Source: Reyranella aquatilis (lineage in GTDB: Bacteria > Pseudomonadota > Alphaproteobacteria > Reyranellales > Reyranellaceae). From it: 64,000 nt of DNA. The stretch is from positions 1 to 64,000 of the forward strand of contig NZ_JAJISD010000002.1 in NCBI RefSeq assembly GCF_020880995.1. Reading direction: 5' to 3'. This document shows, piece by piece, positions 53,867 through 63,976 of the stretch (position 1 is its first letter; every line of letters starts with the position of its first letter). Under the pieces are notes generated by a model. The model had not been told where the DNA came from. It was given only the letters and a program-made list of their open reading frames with translations, and searched no databases. The translations under genes were made by a program, and so were the position numbers.

Positions 53867-55719
53867 TGGACGCGACGATCGTCGGCCCGGCGCAGCGGGA
53901 TCTGCTGCGCCTCATCACCTGCGGCAGCGTCGATGACGGCAAGAGCACGCTGATCGGCCGACTGCTGGCCGATGCCGGTGCCGTTCCCGACGACCAGCTG
54001 CGGAACGCCGTTCCAAGCTCGGCGAACAACGGTCTTCCCGACTACGCGATGCTTCTCGACGGCCTGCAAGCCGAACGCGAGCAGGGCATCACCATCGACG
54101 TCGGCTACAGGTTCTTCACGACGCCGCGCCGTCGCTTCATCCTTGCCGACACGCCCGGCCACGAACAGTACACGCGCAACATGGCAACCGGGGCTTCGGC
54201 CTCGGACGTTGCCATCGTCCTGGTGGACGCGTCGAAGGGCCTTCTGAGCCAGACCTGGCGCCACAGCGCGATCGTTTCGAAGATGGGCATCCGTCGCGTC
54301 GTTCTGGCCGTCAACAAGATGGACCTGATCGACTACCGGCAGCGCGATTTCGCCGACATCGTGGCGGCCTACGCATCGATGGCCGAGCGGCTCGGTCTTT
54401 CGGATGTCACGAGCATCCCGGTTTCGGCGCTGCGAGGCGACAACGTCATCAGGCAGAGCGATGCGATGCCGTGGTACGAGGGCCCGACGCTGCTGCGCTA
54501 TCTCGAGACAGTCGAGATCGCCGATGCCTCCGGCAAGCCCTTCCGCTTCGGCGTGCAATGGGTCAATCGCGGCGCGACCGGTTTCCGGGGCTATGCCGGC
54601 ACGATTCTCGGCGGACGGGTGCGGGTCGGCGACGAGATCGCCGTCCTGCCGTCGGGTGTCCGCAGTCACGTTTCCCGGATCGTTACCTTTGGCGGCGATC
54701 TGGAGGCGGCGCAGGCCGGACAGGCGGTGACGCTCACGCTCGCGGAGGCCGTCGACGTCTCCCGCGGCGATCTCATCACCGGGTGCGAAGCGCCCCCTCA
54801 TCTTGCCGACCAGTTCGCCGCCGACCTCGTCTGGCTCGACGATGCCCCCATGCTGCCGGGTCGCCCCTATGTCATGCGACTGGGAACCGCGACCTACACG
54901 GCGACGGTGACGGAACTGAAGCACCGGCTGGACATGAACACCGGCGCCGGCCGCGCGGCAAAGCAGCTCGACGTCAATCAGATCGGGTTCGCCAATCTCG
55001 CCCTCGACCGATCGGCCGCCTTCGATGCCTATGCGGACAATCGCAACACCGGCAACTTCATCCTGATCGACCGGGTCACCAACGGCACCGTCGGCGCTGG
55101 CATGATCCGCTTTCCGCTGCGCCGCGCCGGCAATCTGACGTGGCAGAATTTCAGCACGGACCGCTCCGCACGTTCGGCCATCAAGGGACACCGGCCGGCC
55201 GTGCTTTGGTTCACGGGCCTCTCCGGCTCGGGCAAGTCCACGGTCGCGGATGCGATCGACCGGCGACTCCTGGCGCGGGGATGTCACACCTACATTCTCG
55301 ACGGCGACAACATCCGCCACGGCCTCAACCGCGACCTGGGCTTCACCGACACCGACCGGGTGGAGAACATAAGGCGCGTGATCGAGGTGGCGCGCCTGCT
55401 GGCGGATGCCGGCCTGATCGTGCTGGTGTCGTTCATTTCGCCCTTCCGGGCCGAGCGCCAGCTGGCGCGCGAACGGCTGGGAGCCGACGAATTCCTCGAG
55501 ATCTTCGTCGATACCTCGCTCGCCGAATGTGAACGCCGCGATCCCAAGGGCCTCTACCGCAAGGCGCGGGAAGGCAAGATCGCGAACTTCACCGGACTGG
55601 ATTCGGCCTACGAGCCGCCCGAGGCTCCCGACCTGCACCTGCGGACGGCGGACCTGTCGGTGGAGCAGGAAGTCGAGCTGGTGCTGCAGTCGCTGCGGCA
55701 GCGCGGCATCCTCGACTGA
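53866..55719 (+). CDS. cysNC: Bifunctional sulfate adenylyltransferase subunit 1/adenylylsulfate kinase
   Basis: The 617-residue product is a CysN-CysC fusion like NodQ. Residues 1-430 are the GTPase: [39 protein letters not shown] and NKMD. Residues 445-617 are APS kinase with P-loop GLSGSGKST (451-459), [15 protein letters not shown] and [10 protein letters not shown]. It helps make APS and then phosphorylates it to PAPS. Overlap with cysD indicates coupled translation. In rhizobia NodQ supplies PAPS for Nod-factor sulfation; here the adjacent sulfotransferase is the likely consumer. Confidence 0.94.
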   Translation: MDATIVGPAQRDLLRLITCGSVDDGKSTLIGRLLADAGAVPDDQLRNAVPSSANNGLPDYAMLLDGLQAEREQGITIDVGYRFFTTPRRRFILADTPGHEQYTRNMATGASASDVAIVLVDASKGLLSQTWRHSAIVSKMGIRRVVLAVNKMDLIDYRQRDFADIVAAYASMAERLGLSDVTSIPVSALRGDNVIRQSDAMPWYEGPTLLRYLETVEIADASGKPFRFGVQWVNRGATGFRGYAGTILGGRVRVGDEIAVLPSGVRSHVSRIVTFGGDLEAAQAGQAVTLTLAEAVDVSRGDLITGCEAPPHLADQFAADLVWLDDAPMLPGRPYVMRLGTATYTATVTELKHRLDMNTGAGRAAKQLDVNQIGFANLALDRSAAFDAYADNRNTGNFILIDRVTNGTVGAGMIRFPLRRAGNLTWQNFSTDRSARSAIKGHRPAVLWFTGLSGSGKSTVADAIDRRLLARGCHTYILDGDNIRHGLNRDLGFTDTDRVENIRRVIEVARLLADAGLIVLVSFISPFRAERQLARERLGADEFLEIFVDTSLAECERRDPKGLYRKAREGKIANFTGLDSAYEPPEAPDLHLRTADLSVEQEVELVLQSLRQRGILD

Positions 55720-55802
55720 GGCGCCGCGACCGCAATTAGCCATACCTTTTCAATGGACTTGAGGCGCTTGCCAAGGGCCGTGCGCAGCCCCAACTCTGAA
55801 GC

Positions 55803-56675
55803 ATGTCCTCCAAATTCAGCCTGCTGCCCCATCGCAGCGTCATCTCCGTGGCCGGCGCCGACCGCGTCGAGTTCCTGCAGGGCCTGATTTCGAACGACAC
55901 GCGGAAGGTCGCGCCCGGTCATGCCGTCTGGGCGGCCCTGCTGACGCCGCAGGGGCGTTTCCTGAACGACATGTTCGTCGTCGATGCCGGGCAGGATGTC
56001 TTCTACCTCGAGACGGAACGCGAGCGCGCGCCGGCACTCGCCCGGAAGCTCAAGATGTACACGCTGCGCTCCAAGGTCGTGGTGGAGGACCGGAGCGCCG
56101 CGCTGGAGGTCGCCGCGGTGTTCGGCGACGACGCCTCCCGGGCACTGGGCCTCGAGAACGCCGTGACGTTCGCCGATCCCCGCCTCCCGACCCTCGGGGT
56201 CCGTGTCATCGCTGCCGCCGGGCAGGCGGCGACGCTGCTTTCCGCCCGTGGCCTCTCCGAAGCGCCGCTGGTGGCCTACGATGCGCTGCGCCTGCCGCTG
56301 GGCGTGCCCGACGGCAGCCGCGATCTGCAGGTCGAGAAGGCGCTGCTGCTCGAAAACGGCTTCGACGAGTTGAACGGAGTCGACTGGAAGAAGGGCTGCT
56401 ACATGGGCCAGGAGTTGACGGCCCGCACCAAGTACCGCGCCCTGATCAAGAAGCGACTGTTCCCGGTAAGGGTCGAGGGCACGCTGCCGGAAGCCGGCAC
56501 ACCCGTCCATCAGAACGGCGAAGAAGTGGGTGAGGTTCGGTCCGGCATGGGCGACCGTGCGCTTGCGATGCTGAAGCTGGAAGCCGCCCGCACCGGTCCA
56601 TTGACGGCCGGCGATGCGCGCATCGTGCCGGAAATCCCCACCTGGATGCGGTTGCCGGAAAACCCGTCCCCCTAG
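55803..56675 (+). CDS. ygfZ: Folate-binding YgfZ/GcvT-domain protein
   Basis: The 290-residue protein has the YgfZ start (RVEFLQGLISNDTRKV, WAALLTPQGRFLNDMFV) and the diagnostic KGCYMGQELTAR with the conserved Cys. YgfZ binds folate and helps maintain or repair certain Fe-S enzymes such as MiaB. It is soluble and cytoplasmic. A 15-base perfect palindrome (CCCTAGCGGCTAGGG, 56670-56684) covers its stop and may act as a terminator. Confidence 0.88.
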   Translation: MSSKFSLLPHRSVISVAGADRVEFLQGLISNDTRKVAPGHAVWAALLTPQGRFLNDMFVVDAGQDVFYLETERERAPALARKLKMYTLRSKVVVEDRSAALEVAAVFGDDASRALGLENAVTFADPRLPTLGVRVIAAAGQAATLLSARGLSEAPLVAYDALRLPLGVPDGSRDLQVEKALLLENGFDELNGVDWKKGCYMGQELTARTKYRALIKKRLFPVRVEGTLPEAGTPVHQNGEEVGEVRSGMGDRALAMLKLEAARTGPLTAGDARIVPEIPTWMRLPENPSP

Positions 56676-56684
56676 CGGCTAGGG
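56670..56684. terminator. Palindrome over the ygfZ stop codon
   Basis: CCCTAG and CTAGGG pair around a CGG loop, with the ygfZ TAG stop inside the left arm. There is no T-run, so it may be a weak terminator or a DNA-binding site placed between ygfZ and the gamma-glutamyltransferase-like gene. Confidence 0.35.
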
Positions 56685-56733
56685 CATACGGGCTCTAAGG
56701 TCTCCTCCGCGCCGGTCGCGCGAGGAGATTCCA

Positions 56734-58539
56734 GTGAACCGTATCAATCCCAATCCCTTCACCACGCGGCCGGAGATTGTAGGCACCTTCGGCGTCGTCA
56801 CTTCCACGCACTGGATCGCGACCGCCGTCGGCATGGGCATCCTCGAGCGAGGCGGCAACGCCTTCGACGCGGCGGTTGCCACGGCCTTCACCCTGCAGGT
56901 CGTCGAGCCTCATCTCTGCGGACCCGGCGGAGACGCGCCGCTGATCCTGCACGACGTCCGCCGCGGCAAGACCGAGGTCGTCTGCGGCCAGGGCCCGATG
57001 CCGGCCGGCGCCACGATCGCCCACTACAAGAGCCTGGGCCTCGATCTCATTCCGGGAACCGGCCTCCTGCCGGCCTGCATTCCCGGCACGTTCGACGCCT
57101 ACATGCTGGTGCTGCGCGACTACGGCACGATGCGACTTGCCGACGTGCTGTCGCCGGCCATCGGCTACTGGCTCAACGGTCATGCGCTCGTCGAGCGCGC
57201 GAGTGCCACCATCGCCACCGTCGCCGAGCAGTTCCGCACCCATTGGAAGACTTCGGCCGCCGTCTTCCTGCCGGGCGGGGACGTTCCCAAGCCCGAGTCC
57301 CTCTTTCGCAACGTCACGCTCGGCAATACCTATGCCCGCATCCTCAAAGAGGCGGAGGCCGGCGGCGGCGGTCGCGAGGCCGAGATCGAGCGCGCGCGGC
57401 GGGCCTGGAGCCAGGGCTTCGTCGCCGAGGCGATCGACAGTTTCTGCCGCACGCAGGACGTCATGGACGTGTCGGGCAAGGCCAACAGGGGCGTGCTGAC
57501 CGGCCAGGACATGGCGAAATGGCAGGCCACGGTGGAGGCACCGCTCACCTACGACTACGGCCGGTACACGGTTTGCAAGGCGCACACCTGGACGCAGGGC
57601 CCGGTGGTCCTGCAGCAACTCGCCCTGCTCAAGGGCTTCGACCTCGACGGCATGGATCCGACCAGCCCCGACTTCATCCACCTGCAGGTCGAATGCCTGA
57701 AGCTCGCCTATGCCGATCGCGAGGCCTTCTATGGCGATCCGGCTTTCGTCGACGTGCCGATGCAGACCCTGCTGTCCGATGCCTACAACGACGACCGTCG
57801 CAACCTGATCGATCCCGCCTCGGCATCGCTGGAGCAGCGGCCGGGCAAGGTCGACGGCTATGGCGGCGTCGTGAAGCTGCGGCGCGCCGACGGCGTGCGC
57901 CTGGGCGTGGCGTCGAGCGGCGCCGGGGAGCCCACGGTCGGACGCGTCGGCCAGACCAACGGCGACACGGTGCATTTCGACATCATCGACAAGGACGGCA
58001 ACATGATCTCGGCCACGCCCTCGGGCGGCTGGCTGCAGAGCTCGCCGGTCATTCCCGAACTGGGCTTTCCGCTGGGCACGCGCGGCCAGATGTTCTGGCT
58101 GGAAGAGGGCCTGCCGGGGTCGCTGGCGCCGGGCAAGCGGCCGCGCAGCACGCTTACGCCGACCTTGGCCCATCGTGACGGCAAGCCGTACATGGTCTGG
58201 GGCTCGCCCGGTGGCGACCAGCAGGACCAGTGGATCACCCAGCACTTCCTGCGCCACGTCCATTGCGACATGAACCTGCAGGAAGCGATCGACGCGCCGG
58301 CCTGGCACAGCGAGCACTTCCCCTCCTCCTTCTGGCCGCGCACCGCCCGACCGGGCGTGCTGGTGCTCGAAGGCCGCATTCCCAAGGACACCGTCGCCGA
58401 ACTGAAGAAGCGCGGCCACGAGGTCGAGGTGAACGACGCGTGGTCCGAAGGCCGCCTCACCGCCGCGACACGCGACGATCCGTGGCGCAAGGCAGCCGCC
58501 AATCCGCGCGGCATGCAAGGCTACGCGGCGGGCCGTTGA
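56734..58539 (+). CDS. Gamma-glutamyltransferase-like Ntn hydrolase
   Basis: The 601-residue product has the Ggt pattern: GMGILERGGNAFDAAVATAFTLQVVEPHLCGPGGDAPLILHD, and the autoprocessing site NGDTVHFDIIDKDGNMISATPSGGW, in which Thr412 is the expected nucleophile, although TVH replaces the usual TTH. The C-terminal half has GSPGGDQQDQW. No signal peptide is seen, unlike periplasmic Ggt, so it may be cytoplasmic; alternatively it belongs to the Ywr/acylase relatives. GTG start with GAGGAG upstream. It precedes the peptide ABC transporter genes by 19 bases. Confidence 0.85.
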   Translation: MNRINPNPFTTRPEIVGTFGVVTSTHWIATAVGMGILERGGNAFDAAVATAFTLQVVEPHLCGPGGDAPLILHDVRRGKTEVVCGQGPMPAGATIAHYKSLGLDLIPGTGLLPACIPGTFDAYMLVLRDYGTMRLADVLSPAIGYWLNGHALVERASATIATVAEQFRTHWKTSAAVFLPGGDVPKPESLFRNVTLGNTYARILKEAEAGGGGREAEIERARRAWSQGFVAEAIDSFCRTQDVMDVSGKANRGVLTGQDMAKWQATVEAPLTYDYGRYTVCKAHTWTQGPVVLQQLALLKGFDLDGMDPTSPDFIHLQVECLKLAYADREAFYGDPAFVDVPMQTLLSDAYNDDRRNLIDPASASLEQRPGKVDGYGGVVKLRRADGVRLGVASSGAGEPTVGRVGQTNGDTVHFDIIDKDGNMISATPSGGWLQSSPVIPELGFPLGTRGQMFWLEEGLPGSLAPGKRPRSTLTPTLAHRDGKPYMVWGSPGGDQQDQWITQHFLRHVHCDMNLQEAIDAPAWHSEHFPSSFWPRTARPGVLVLEGRIPKDTVAELKKRGHEVEVNDAWSEGRLTAATRDDPWRKAAANPRGMQGYAAGR

Positions 58540-58558
58540 TGCAGCTCTCTTGTCGCCC

Positions 58559-59542
58559 ATGACCGAAGCGCTGCTGGAGCTGCGCGGGCTGACGGTCGAT
58601 TTCGCGACGGACGACGGTGTCGTCCATGCGGTCGACGGGCTCGATCTGGCGCTGGGGCGCGGCCGGACGCTCGGCCTCGTGGGCGAGTCGGGTTGCGGCA
58701 AGAGCGTGACGTCGCTCGCCATCATGGGCCTGCTGCCGCCGGAAAACTCCATGGTCGGCGGTCAGGTGATGTTCGAGGGACGCGACCTGCTCTCCCTGGA
58801 TGCGCACCTGATCCGCGATCTGCGCGGCGCGCGGCTGGCGATGATCTTCCAGGAGCCGATGACCTCGCTCAATCCGGCCTACACGATCGGCGACCAGATC
58901 ATCGAGGCGATCCAGCGCCATCAGGGGCTCGACAATGCGGCGGCGCGGGCGCGCGCCATCGAGGTGCTGAAACTGGTGCGCATCTCGGTGCCCGAGAAGC
59001 GTGTCGACGACTATCCGCACAAACTCTCCGGCGGCATGCGCCAGCGCGCCATGATCGCCATGGCGCTGGCCTGCGGGCCGCAGTTGCTGATCGCCGACGA
59101 GCCGACGACGGCCCTCGACGTCACCATCCAGGCGCAAATCCTCGATCTGATGCGCGCCCTGCGGCGCGACACCGGCACTGCCATCATCCTGATCACCCAC
59201 GATCTCGGCGTGGTGGCGGAGATGGCCGACGACGTGGCCGTCATGTACGCCGGCCAGATCGTCGAACGCGCGGCGGTACGCGATCTCTTCGCCCGGCCGG
59301 AGCATCCCTACACGGTGGGCCTGCTGGGCTCGATCCCCCGGCTCGACGAAAGGCGCGAGCGGCTGCCCTCGATCGAGGGCCGCGTGCCCGATATGACCCG
59401 GCCGCCGGCGGGCTGCCGCTTCGCCGCGCGGTGTCCCTTCGTCGAACCGGAGTGCCGGGCCGCCCCGCCGCAGCTGATCGAAGTCGCGCCCGGCCATCTC
59501 AGCCGGTGCCGCCGCGCGCCGCTCTCGCAGGTCGCGGCATGA
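58559..59542 (+). CDS. Peptide ABC transporter ATP-binding protein (DppD type)
   Basis: The 327-residue protein has Walker [18 protein letters not shown]-loop [17 protein letters not shown] signature [16 protein letters not shown] and Walker [13 protein letters not shown], followed by an oligopeptide/dipeptide-type C-terminal domain with the Fe-S-like Cys ([18 protein letters not shown]). It is the first of two ATPases in this transporter. It overlaps the second ATPase (ATGA). Confidence 0.93.
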   Translation: MTEALLELRGLTVDFATDDGVVHAVDGLDLALGRGRTLGLVGESGCGKSVTSLAIMGLLPPENSMVGGQVMFEGRDLLSLDAHLIRDLRGARLAMIFQEPMTSLNPAYTIGDQIIEAIQRHQGLDNAAARARAIEVLKLVRISVPEKRVDDYPHKLSGGMRQRAMIAMALACGPQLLIADEPTTALDVTIQAQILDLMRALRRDTGTAIILITHDLGVVAEMADDVAVMYAGQIVERAAVRDLFARPEHPYTVGLLGSIPRLDERRERLPSIEGRVPDMTRPPAGCRFAARCPFVEPECRAAPPQLIEVAPGHLSRCRRAPLSQVAA

Positions 59543-60618
59543 GCGGACCGCTGCTCGAGGTGCAGGGTCTCGCCAAGCACTTTCCGGTCAGGCAGGGCGC
59601 CTTCGGGCGCCTGTCGGGCCATGTCCGCGCCGTCGACGGTGTCGACTTCCATCTCAATGCCGGCGAGACACTTGCCATCGTGGGCGAATCGGGCTGCGGC
59701 AAGTCGACGGTCGGACGACTGGTCCTGCGTCTCCTCGAACCGACCGGCGGCAGCGTGCGCTTCGAAGGGCAGGACCTGCTCGCCCTGCCCGACTCGCAGA
59801 TGCGCGCCCAGCGGCGGCGCATGCAGATCATCTTTCAGGACCCCTACGCCTCGCTCAACCCACGCATGACGGTGGGTGCCATGCTGAGCGAACCGCTGAT
59901 GCTGCACCGGCTCGCCCCCTCGGACGCGGCGCGCCGCACCCGTGTCGGCGAGCTGCTCGAATTGGTGGGCCTGCGGCCCGAACACGCGCGCCGCTATCCG
60001 CACGAATTCTCCGGCGGCCAGCGCCAGCGCCTGGCCATCGCGCGCGCCCTCGCGGTCGAGCCGCAGCTCATCGTGGCCGACGAGCCGGTCTCCGCGCTCG
60101 ACGTCTCGATCCAGGCGCAGGTCATCAACCTGATGCGGTCCCTCCAGGCGCGTTTCGGGCTCGCCTACGTCTTCATCAGCCACGATCTCGCCGTGGTGAA
60201 GCACATCGCCGACCGGATCGCCGTCATGTACCTCGGCAAGATCGTGGAGACGGCCGCGACGGACGAGCTCTTCCGCAATCCGCGCCATCCCTACACCCGC
60301 GCGCTGCTGTCGGCGGTGCCGCTCCCGGATCCCACGGTCGTGCGGGAGCGGGCGCTGCTCGAAGGCGACATCCCGAGCGCCATGAACCCGCCGCCGGGCT
60401 GCCGCTTCCACACGCGCTGCCGCTTCGCTCGCGAATCCTGCCGGGTCGACGCGCCGCTGCTCGCCGACGACGGCACGGGACATTCGACCGCCTGTCCCTG
60501 GTGGCCGGAACTTCCGCCCGCGCCTTCGCTCGTCGAGGACAGGGCCGACGACCAGGACCGCATCCGGCTCGCCCGCCTTCAGGCGGCATTCGTCACTTCA
60601 CAAATGGAGGCAACATGA
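59539..60618 (+). CDS. Peptide ABC transporter ATP-binding protein (DppF type)
   Basis: The 359-residue product has Walker [20 protein letters not shown]-loop [14 protein letters not shown], signature [32 protein letters not shown], and the C-terminal [14 protein letters not shown] cluster of the DppF/OppF branch. It pairs with the upstream ATPase to power the two permeases. It overlaps the substrate-binding protein gene (ATGA). Confidence 0.93.
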   Translation: MSGPLLEVQGLAKHFPVRQGAFGRLSGHVRAVDGVDFHLNAGETLAIVGESGCGKSTVGRLVLRLLEPTGGSVRFEGQDLLALPDSQMRAQRRRMQIIFQDPYASLNPRMTVGAMLSEPLMLHRLAPSDAARRTRVGELLELVGLRPEHARRYPHEFSGGQRQRLAIARALAVEPQLIVADEPVSALDVSIQAQVINLMRSLQARFGLAYVFISHDLAVVKHIADRIAVMYLGKIVETAATDELFRNPRHPYTRALLSAVPLPDPTVVRERALLEGDIPSAMNPPPGCRFHTRCRFARESCRVDAPLLADDGTGHSTACPWWPELPPAPSLVEDRADDQDRIRLARLQAAFVTSQMEAT

Positions 60619-62132
60619 AGAAGACGCTCCATCGGCTGGCGCTCGCCGCCACATTCATGGGCTTCGCCCTCGGCGGCGCGGCCGCCCAGAGCAATCTTCG
60701 GATCGGCCTGGCCGAGGATCCCGACGTTCTCGATCCGACGCTCGCCCGCACCTATGTCGGACGCATCGTCTTTGCGTCGATTTGCGACAAGCTGTTCGAC
60801 ATCGACGAAAAGCTCAATGTCGTGCCGCAGCTTGCCACCGCGCACGAGACCTCGGCCGACGGAAAGACCGTCACGCTCAAGCTGCGATCGGGCGTGAAGT
60901 TCCATGACGGCGAGCCATTCGACGCGGCGGCGGCGAAGTACAGTCTCGAACGCCATCTCAACATGAAGGGCTCGTTCCGCAGGCCCGAGCTCGCTTCCAT
61001 CGAGTCGATCGACGTCGTCGATCCGGCCACCATCAAGCTGAACCTGAAGGAGCCCTTCTCGCCGCTGCTGGCGCAGCTCACCGACCGTGCCGGCATGATG
61101 GTCTCGCCCAAGGCCGCCGAGGCTGCCGGCGACAAGTTCGGCCTGAAGCCCGTCTGCGCCGGCCCCTACAGATTCGTGGAGCGCGTCCAGCAGGACCGCA
61201 TCGTCGTCGAGAAGTTCGCCGACTACTGGAACAAGGACCAGGTGTTCATCGACAGGATCACCTACCTGCCGATCACCGATTCGACCGTGCGCCTGGCCAA
61301 TTTGCGCTCCGGCAGCCTCGACATGATCGAGCGCGTGCTGGCGACCGACATCAAGACGGTGCGTGACAATCCGAAGCTCAGGCTCGTGACGGCCGTGGAG
61401 CTGGGCTACCAGGGCCTCACCATCAACCTGTCCAACGGGCCGAAGGCCGACACGCCGCTCGCCAAGGACGCCCGCGTCCGCCAGGCCTTCGAGCTGTCGA
61501 TCGATCGCGAGGCCCTGAACCAGGTCGTCTTCAACGGCGAGTTCGTGGTCGGCAACCAGTGGATCAACCCGACCAACCCCTATTATCAGCAGGCATTCCC
61601 GGTTCCGAAGCGCGACGTCGCCAAGGCCAAGGCACTGCTCAAGGAGGCCGGCGTCACCGGCCGCATGTCGCTCGACTTCATGGTGCCGAACAATCCCGAG
61701 ACCCGGCAGGTCGCGGAGGTTCTGCAGTCGATGGTCGCGGAGACCGGCTTCGACCTCAAGATCCGGGTGACGGAGTTCGCGACCTCGCTCAAGCAGTCGG
61801 AGAGCGGCGAGTACCAGCTTTATCTCATCGGCTGGTCCGGCCGCAGCGATCCCGACGGTAATTCCTACATCTTCCAGGTCTGCGGGCAGCCGCAGAACAA
61901 CTCGGGCTATTGCGACAAGGAAGTCGATGCCTGGCACAACGAAGCGCGCATCAAGAGCGACCCCGCGGAACGCAAGAAGATCTACGAGAAGATCACGGCG
62001 CGCTACCTGCCACAGGGCTCGATCAAGTACCTCTACCACCGGCGGGTGCTGGTCGCGCTGTCCGACAAGGTCGACGGCTACAAGCAGATGCCCGACGGCC
62101 TGATCCGCGTCGTCGGCGTCAAGCTCAAGTAA
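60615..62132 (+). CDS. Peptide ABC transporter substrate-binding protein (SBP family 5)
   Basis: The 505-residue protein has a Sec signal peptide (cleavage near AAAQSN) and the SBP_bac_5 fold: [66 protein letters not shown]. Two cysteines (VCAGPY, VCGQPQ) occur in the binding lobes. It delivers peptides or similar ligands to the permeases; the ligand may be gamma-glutamyl peptides given the gene upstream. GGAGG precedes the ATG. Confidence 0.93.
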   Translation: MKKTLHRLALAATFMGFALGGAAAQSNLRIGLAEDPDVLDPTLARTYVGRIVFASICDKLFDIDEKLNVVPQLATAHETSADGKTVTLKLRSGVKFHDGEPFDAAAAKYSLERHLNMKGSFRRPELASIESIDVVDPATIKLNLKEPFSPLLAQLTDRAGMMVSPKAAEAAGDKFGLKPVCAGPYRFVERVQQDRIVVEKFADYWNKDQVFIDRITYLPITDSTVRLANLRSGSLDMIERVLATDIKTVRDNPKLRLVTAVELGYQGLTINLSNGPKADTPLAKDARVRQAFELSIDREALNQVVFNGEFVVGNQWINPTNPYYQQAFPVPKRDVAKAKALLKEAGVTGRMSLDFMVPNNPETRQVAEVLQSMVAETGFDLKIRVTEFATSLKQSESGEYQLYLIGWSGRSDPDGNSYIFQVCGQPQNNSGYCDKEVDAWHNEARIKSDPAERKKIYEKITARYLPQGSIKYLYHRRVLVALSDKVDGYKQMPDGLIRVVGVKLK

Positions 62133-62141
62133 GATCGAGCC

Positions 62142-63083
62142 TTGCTGACCTTCCTTTCCCAGCGGCTGCTGCAGATCATCCCGACGCTGATCCTGGTGTC
62201 GATGCTGATCTTCGGCCTGCAGCAGCTCCTGCCGGGCGATCCGGCGCTGATCATGGCGGGCGAGGAACGCGACCCGAAGGTGCTCGAGGAGATCCGCGAG
62301 CAGTACCGGCTGAACGAGCCGATTCCCGTCCAGTACTTCTACTGGATCAAGGGCGTACTCTCCGGAAACCTGGGCGAGTCGATGCGCCTCAAGGCCTCGG
62401 TCTCCTCGCTGGTGGCCGAGAAGCTGCCGGTGACCCTGCAACTCGCCGCCATGGCGCTGGTCGTGGCGCTGGGCATCGGCATCCCGGCCGGCATCATCTC
62501 GGCGGTGAAGAAGGACACCGGCTGGGACTATGGCGCCAACGTCTTCGCCCTGTGGGGCCTCAGCACGCCCAATTTCTGGCTGGGCATCCTGATGATCTTC
62601 CTGTTCTCCGTCACGCTCGGCTGGTTGCCGGCCTCGGGCTACGTCCGGCTGGGCGAGGATTGGCGCGCCAGCCTCGCGACCACCGTGATGCCGGCCTTCG
62701 TGCTGGGCAATGCGATCGCCGCCGTCCTGATGCGTCACACCCGCAGCGCCATGCTGCAGGCGATGGGGGCCGACTATGTTCGGACCGCCCGCGCCAAGGG
62801 CCTTTACGAACGGCGGGTCGTGCTGAAGCACGCGCTGCGCAATGCGATGACGCCGGTCATCACCCTCGGCGCTCTCGAATTCGGCACGCTGCTTTCCGGC
62901 GCCGTGCTGACCGAGCAGATCTTCACCATTCCGGGATTCGGCAAACTGATCGTCGATTCGGTGTTCAATCGCGACTATGCCGTGGTGCAGGGCGTCGTCC
63001 TGGTCACGGCGACGACCTACATCGTGTTGAACCTGCTGGCCGACGTGGCCTACGTGCTCGTCAATCCGCGGCTGCGAGGCTGA
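62142..63083 (+). CDS. Peptide ABC transporter permease (DppB type)
   Basis: The 313-residue protein has six membrane segments and the DppB/OppB order: LLQIIPTLILVSMLIFGLQQLLPGDPALIM, then the EAA-loop region (MGADYVRTARAKGLYERRVVLKHALRNAMTPVIT) that contacts the ATPases. It starts at a TTG ten bases after the binding-protein stop, which is a little weaker but fits the family N-terminus. It is followed after five bases by the second permease. Confidence 0.92.
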   Translation: MLTFLSQRLLQIIPTLILVSMLIFGLQQLLPGDPALIMAGEERDPKVLEEIREQYRLNEPIPVQYFYWIKGVLSGNLGESMRLKASVSSLVAEKLPVTLQLAAMALVVALGIGIPAGIISAVKKDTGWDYGANVFALWGLSTPNFWLGILMIFLFSVTLGWLPASGYVRLGEDWRASLATTVMPAFVLGNAIAAVLMRHTRSAMLQAMGADYVRTARAKGLYERRVVLKHALRNAMTPVITLGALEFGTLLSGAVLTEQIFTIPGFGKLIVDSVFNRDYAVVQGVVLVTATTYIVLNLLADVAYVLVNPRLRG

Positions 63084-63088
63084 CCGAC

Positions 63089-63976
63089 ATGACCGCCGCC
63101 GCCGTCACCCCGACAGTCCCGACAACCGACGCCCGCGAGGAGAATCCCTGGGCGCGTGCCTGGCGGCGCCTCAAGCGTCGCAAGGGTGCGATGTTCGGCC
63201 TGGTGGTCGTCGTGCTGTTCGTGCTGGTCGCGATCCTGGCGCCGTTGATCTCGCCCTACGATCCCATTGCCACCAGCTTCACCCAGGTGCGCAAGCCGCC
63301 GTCCTGGGCGCACTGGCTCGGCACCGATGAGGTCGGCCGCGACGTGCTGGCCCGCATCATCTGGGGCGCCCGGGCCTCGCTCAGCGCGGGAGTCGTCTCG
63401 GTCGGAATCGCGCTCGGCATCGGTGTTCCGCTCGGCCTGCTGGCGGGCTATGCCGGCGGCTGGATCGACGCCGTTCTGTCGCGCGTCGTCGACGCGATGC
63501 TGGCCATCCCGTTCCTGATCCTGGCGATCGCCCTGGCGGCCTTCCTGGGACCCAGCCTGACCAATGCGATGATCGCGATCGGCGTCACGGCGACGCCCGT
63601 GTTCATCCGCCTGACGCGCGGCCAGACCCTCGCCGCCAAGGTCGAGGACTATGTCGAGGCCGCGCGCGCCGTCGGAAATCCGCACTGGCGCATCGCGCTG
63701 CGCCACGTCCTGCCCAACATCGTGCCACCGCTGCTGGTGCAGGCCTCGCTCGCTATCGCCGGCGCGATCATCGCCGAGGCGGCGCTGTCTTTCCTGGGAC
63801 TGGGCCAGCAGCCGCCGGCACCTTCGTGGGGCAGCATGCTGAACTCCGCGCAGCGCTTCATCGCGCAAGCGCCATGGATGGCCTTCTGGCCGGGCTTCGC
63901 GATCTTCTTCGCGGTCCTGTCGTTCAACCTGCTGGGCGACGGACTGCGCGACGCTCTGGACCCTCGCCACAAGTAA
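63089..63976 (+). CDS. Peptide ABC transporter permease (DppC type)
   Basis: The 295-residue permease has a short Thr/Pro-rich N-terminal tail, then the DppC pattern: KRRKGAMFGLVVVVLFVLVAILAPLISPYDP, HWLGTDEVGRDVLARIIWGAR, and the EAA loop AARAVGNPHWRIALRHVLPNIV, followed by AALSFLGLGQQPPAPSWG. It pairs with the upstream permease. The gene ends 24 bases before the right edge of the window, so what follows the transporter is unseen. Confidence 0.93.
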   Translation: MTAAAVTPTVPTTDAREENPWARAWRRLKRRKGAMFGLVVVVLFVLVAILAPLISPYDPIATSFTQVRKPPSWAHWLGTDEVGRDVLARIIWGARASLSAGVVSVGIALGIGVPLGLLAGYAGGWIDAVLSRVVDAMLAIPFLILAIALAAFLGPSLTNAMIAIGVTATPVFIRLTRGQTLAAKVEDYVEAARAVGNPHWRIALRHVLPNIVPPLLVQASLAIAGAIIAEAALSFLGLGQQPPAPSWGSMLNSAQRFIAQAPWMAFWPGFAIFFAVLSFNLLGDGLRDALDPRHK

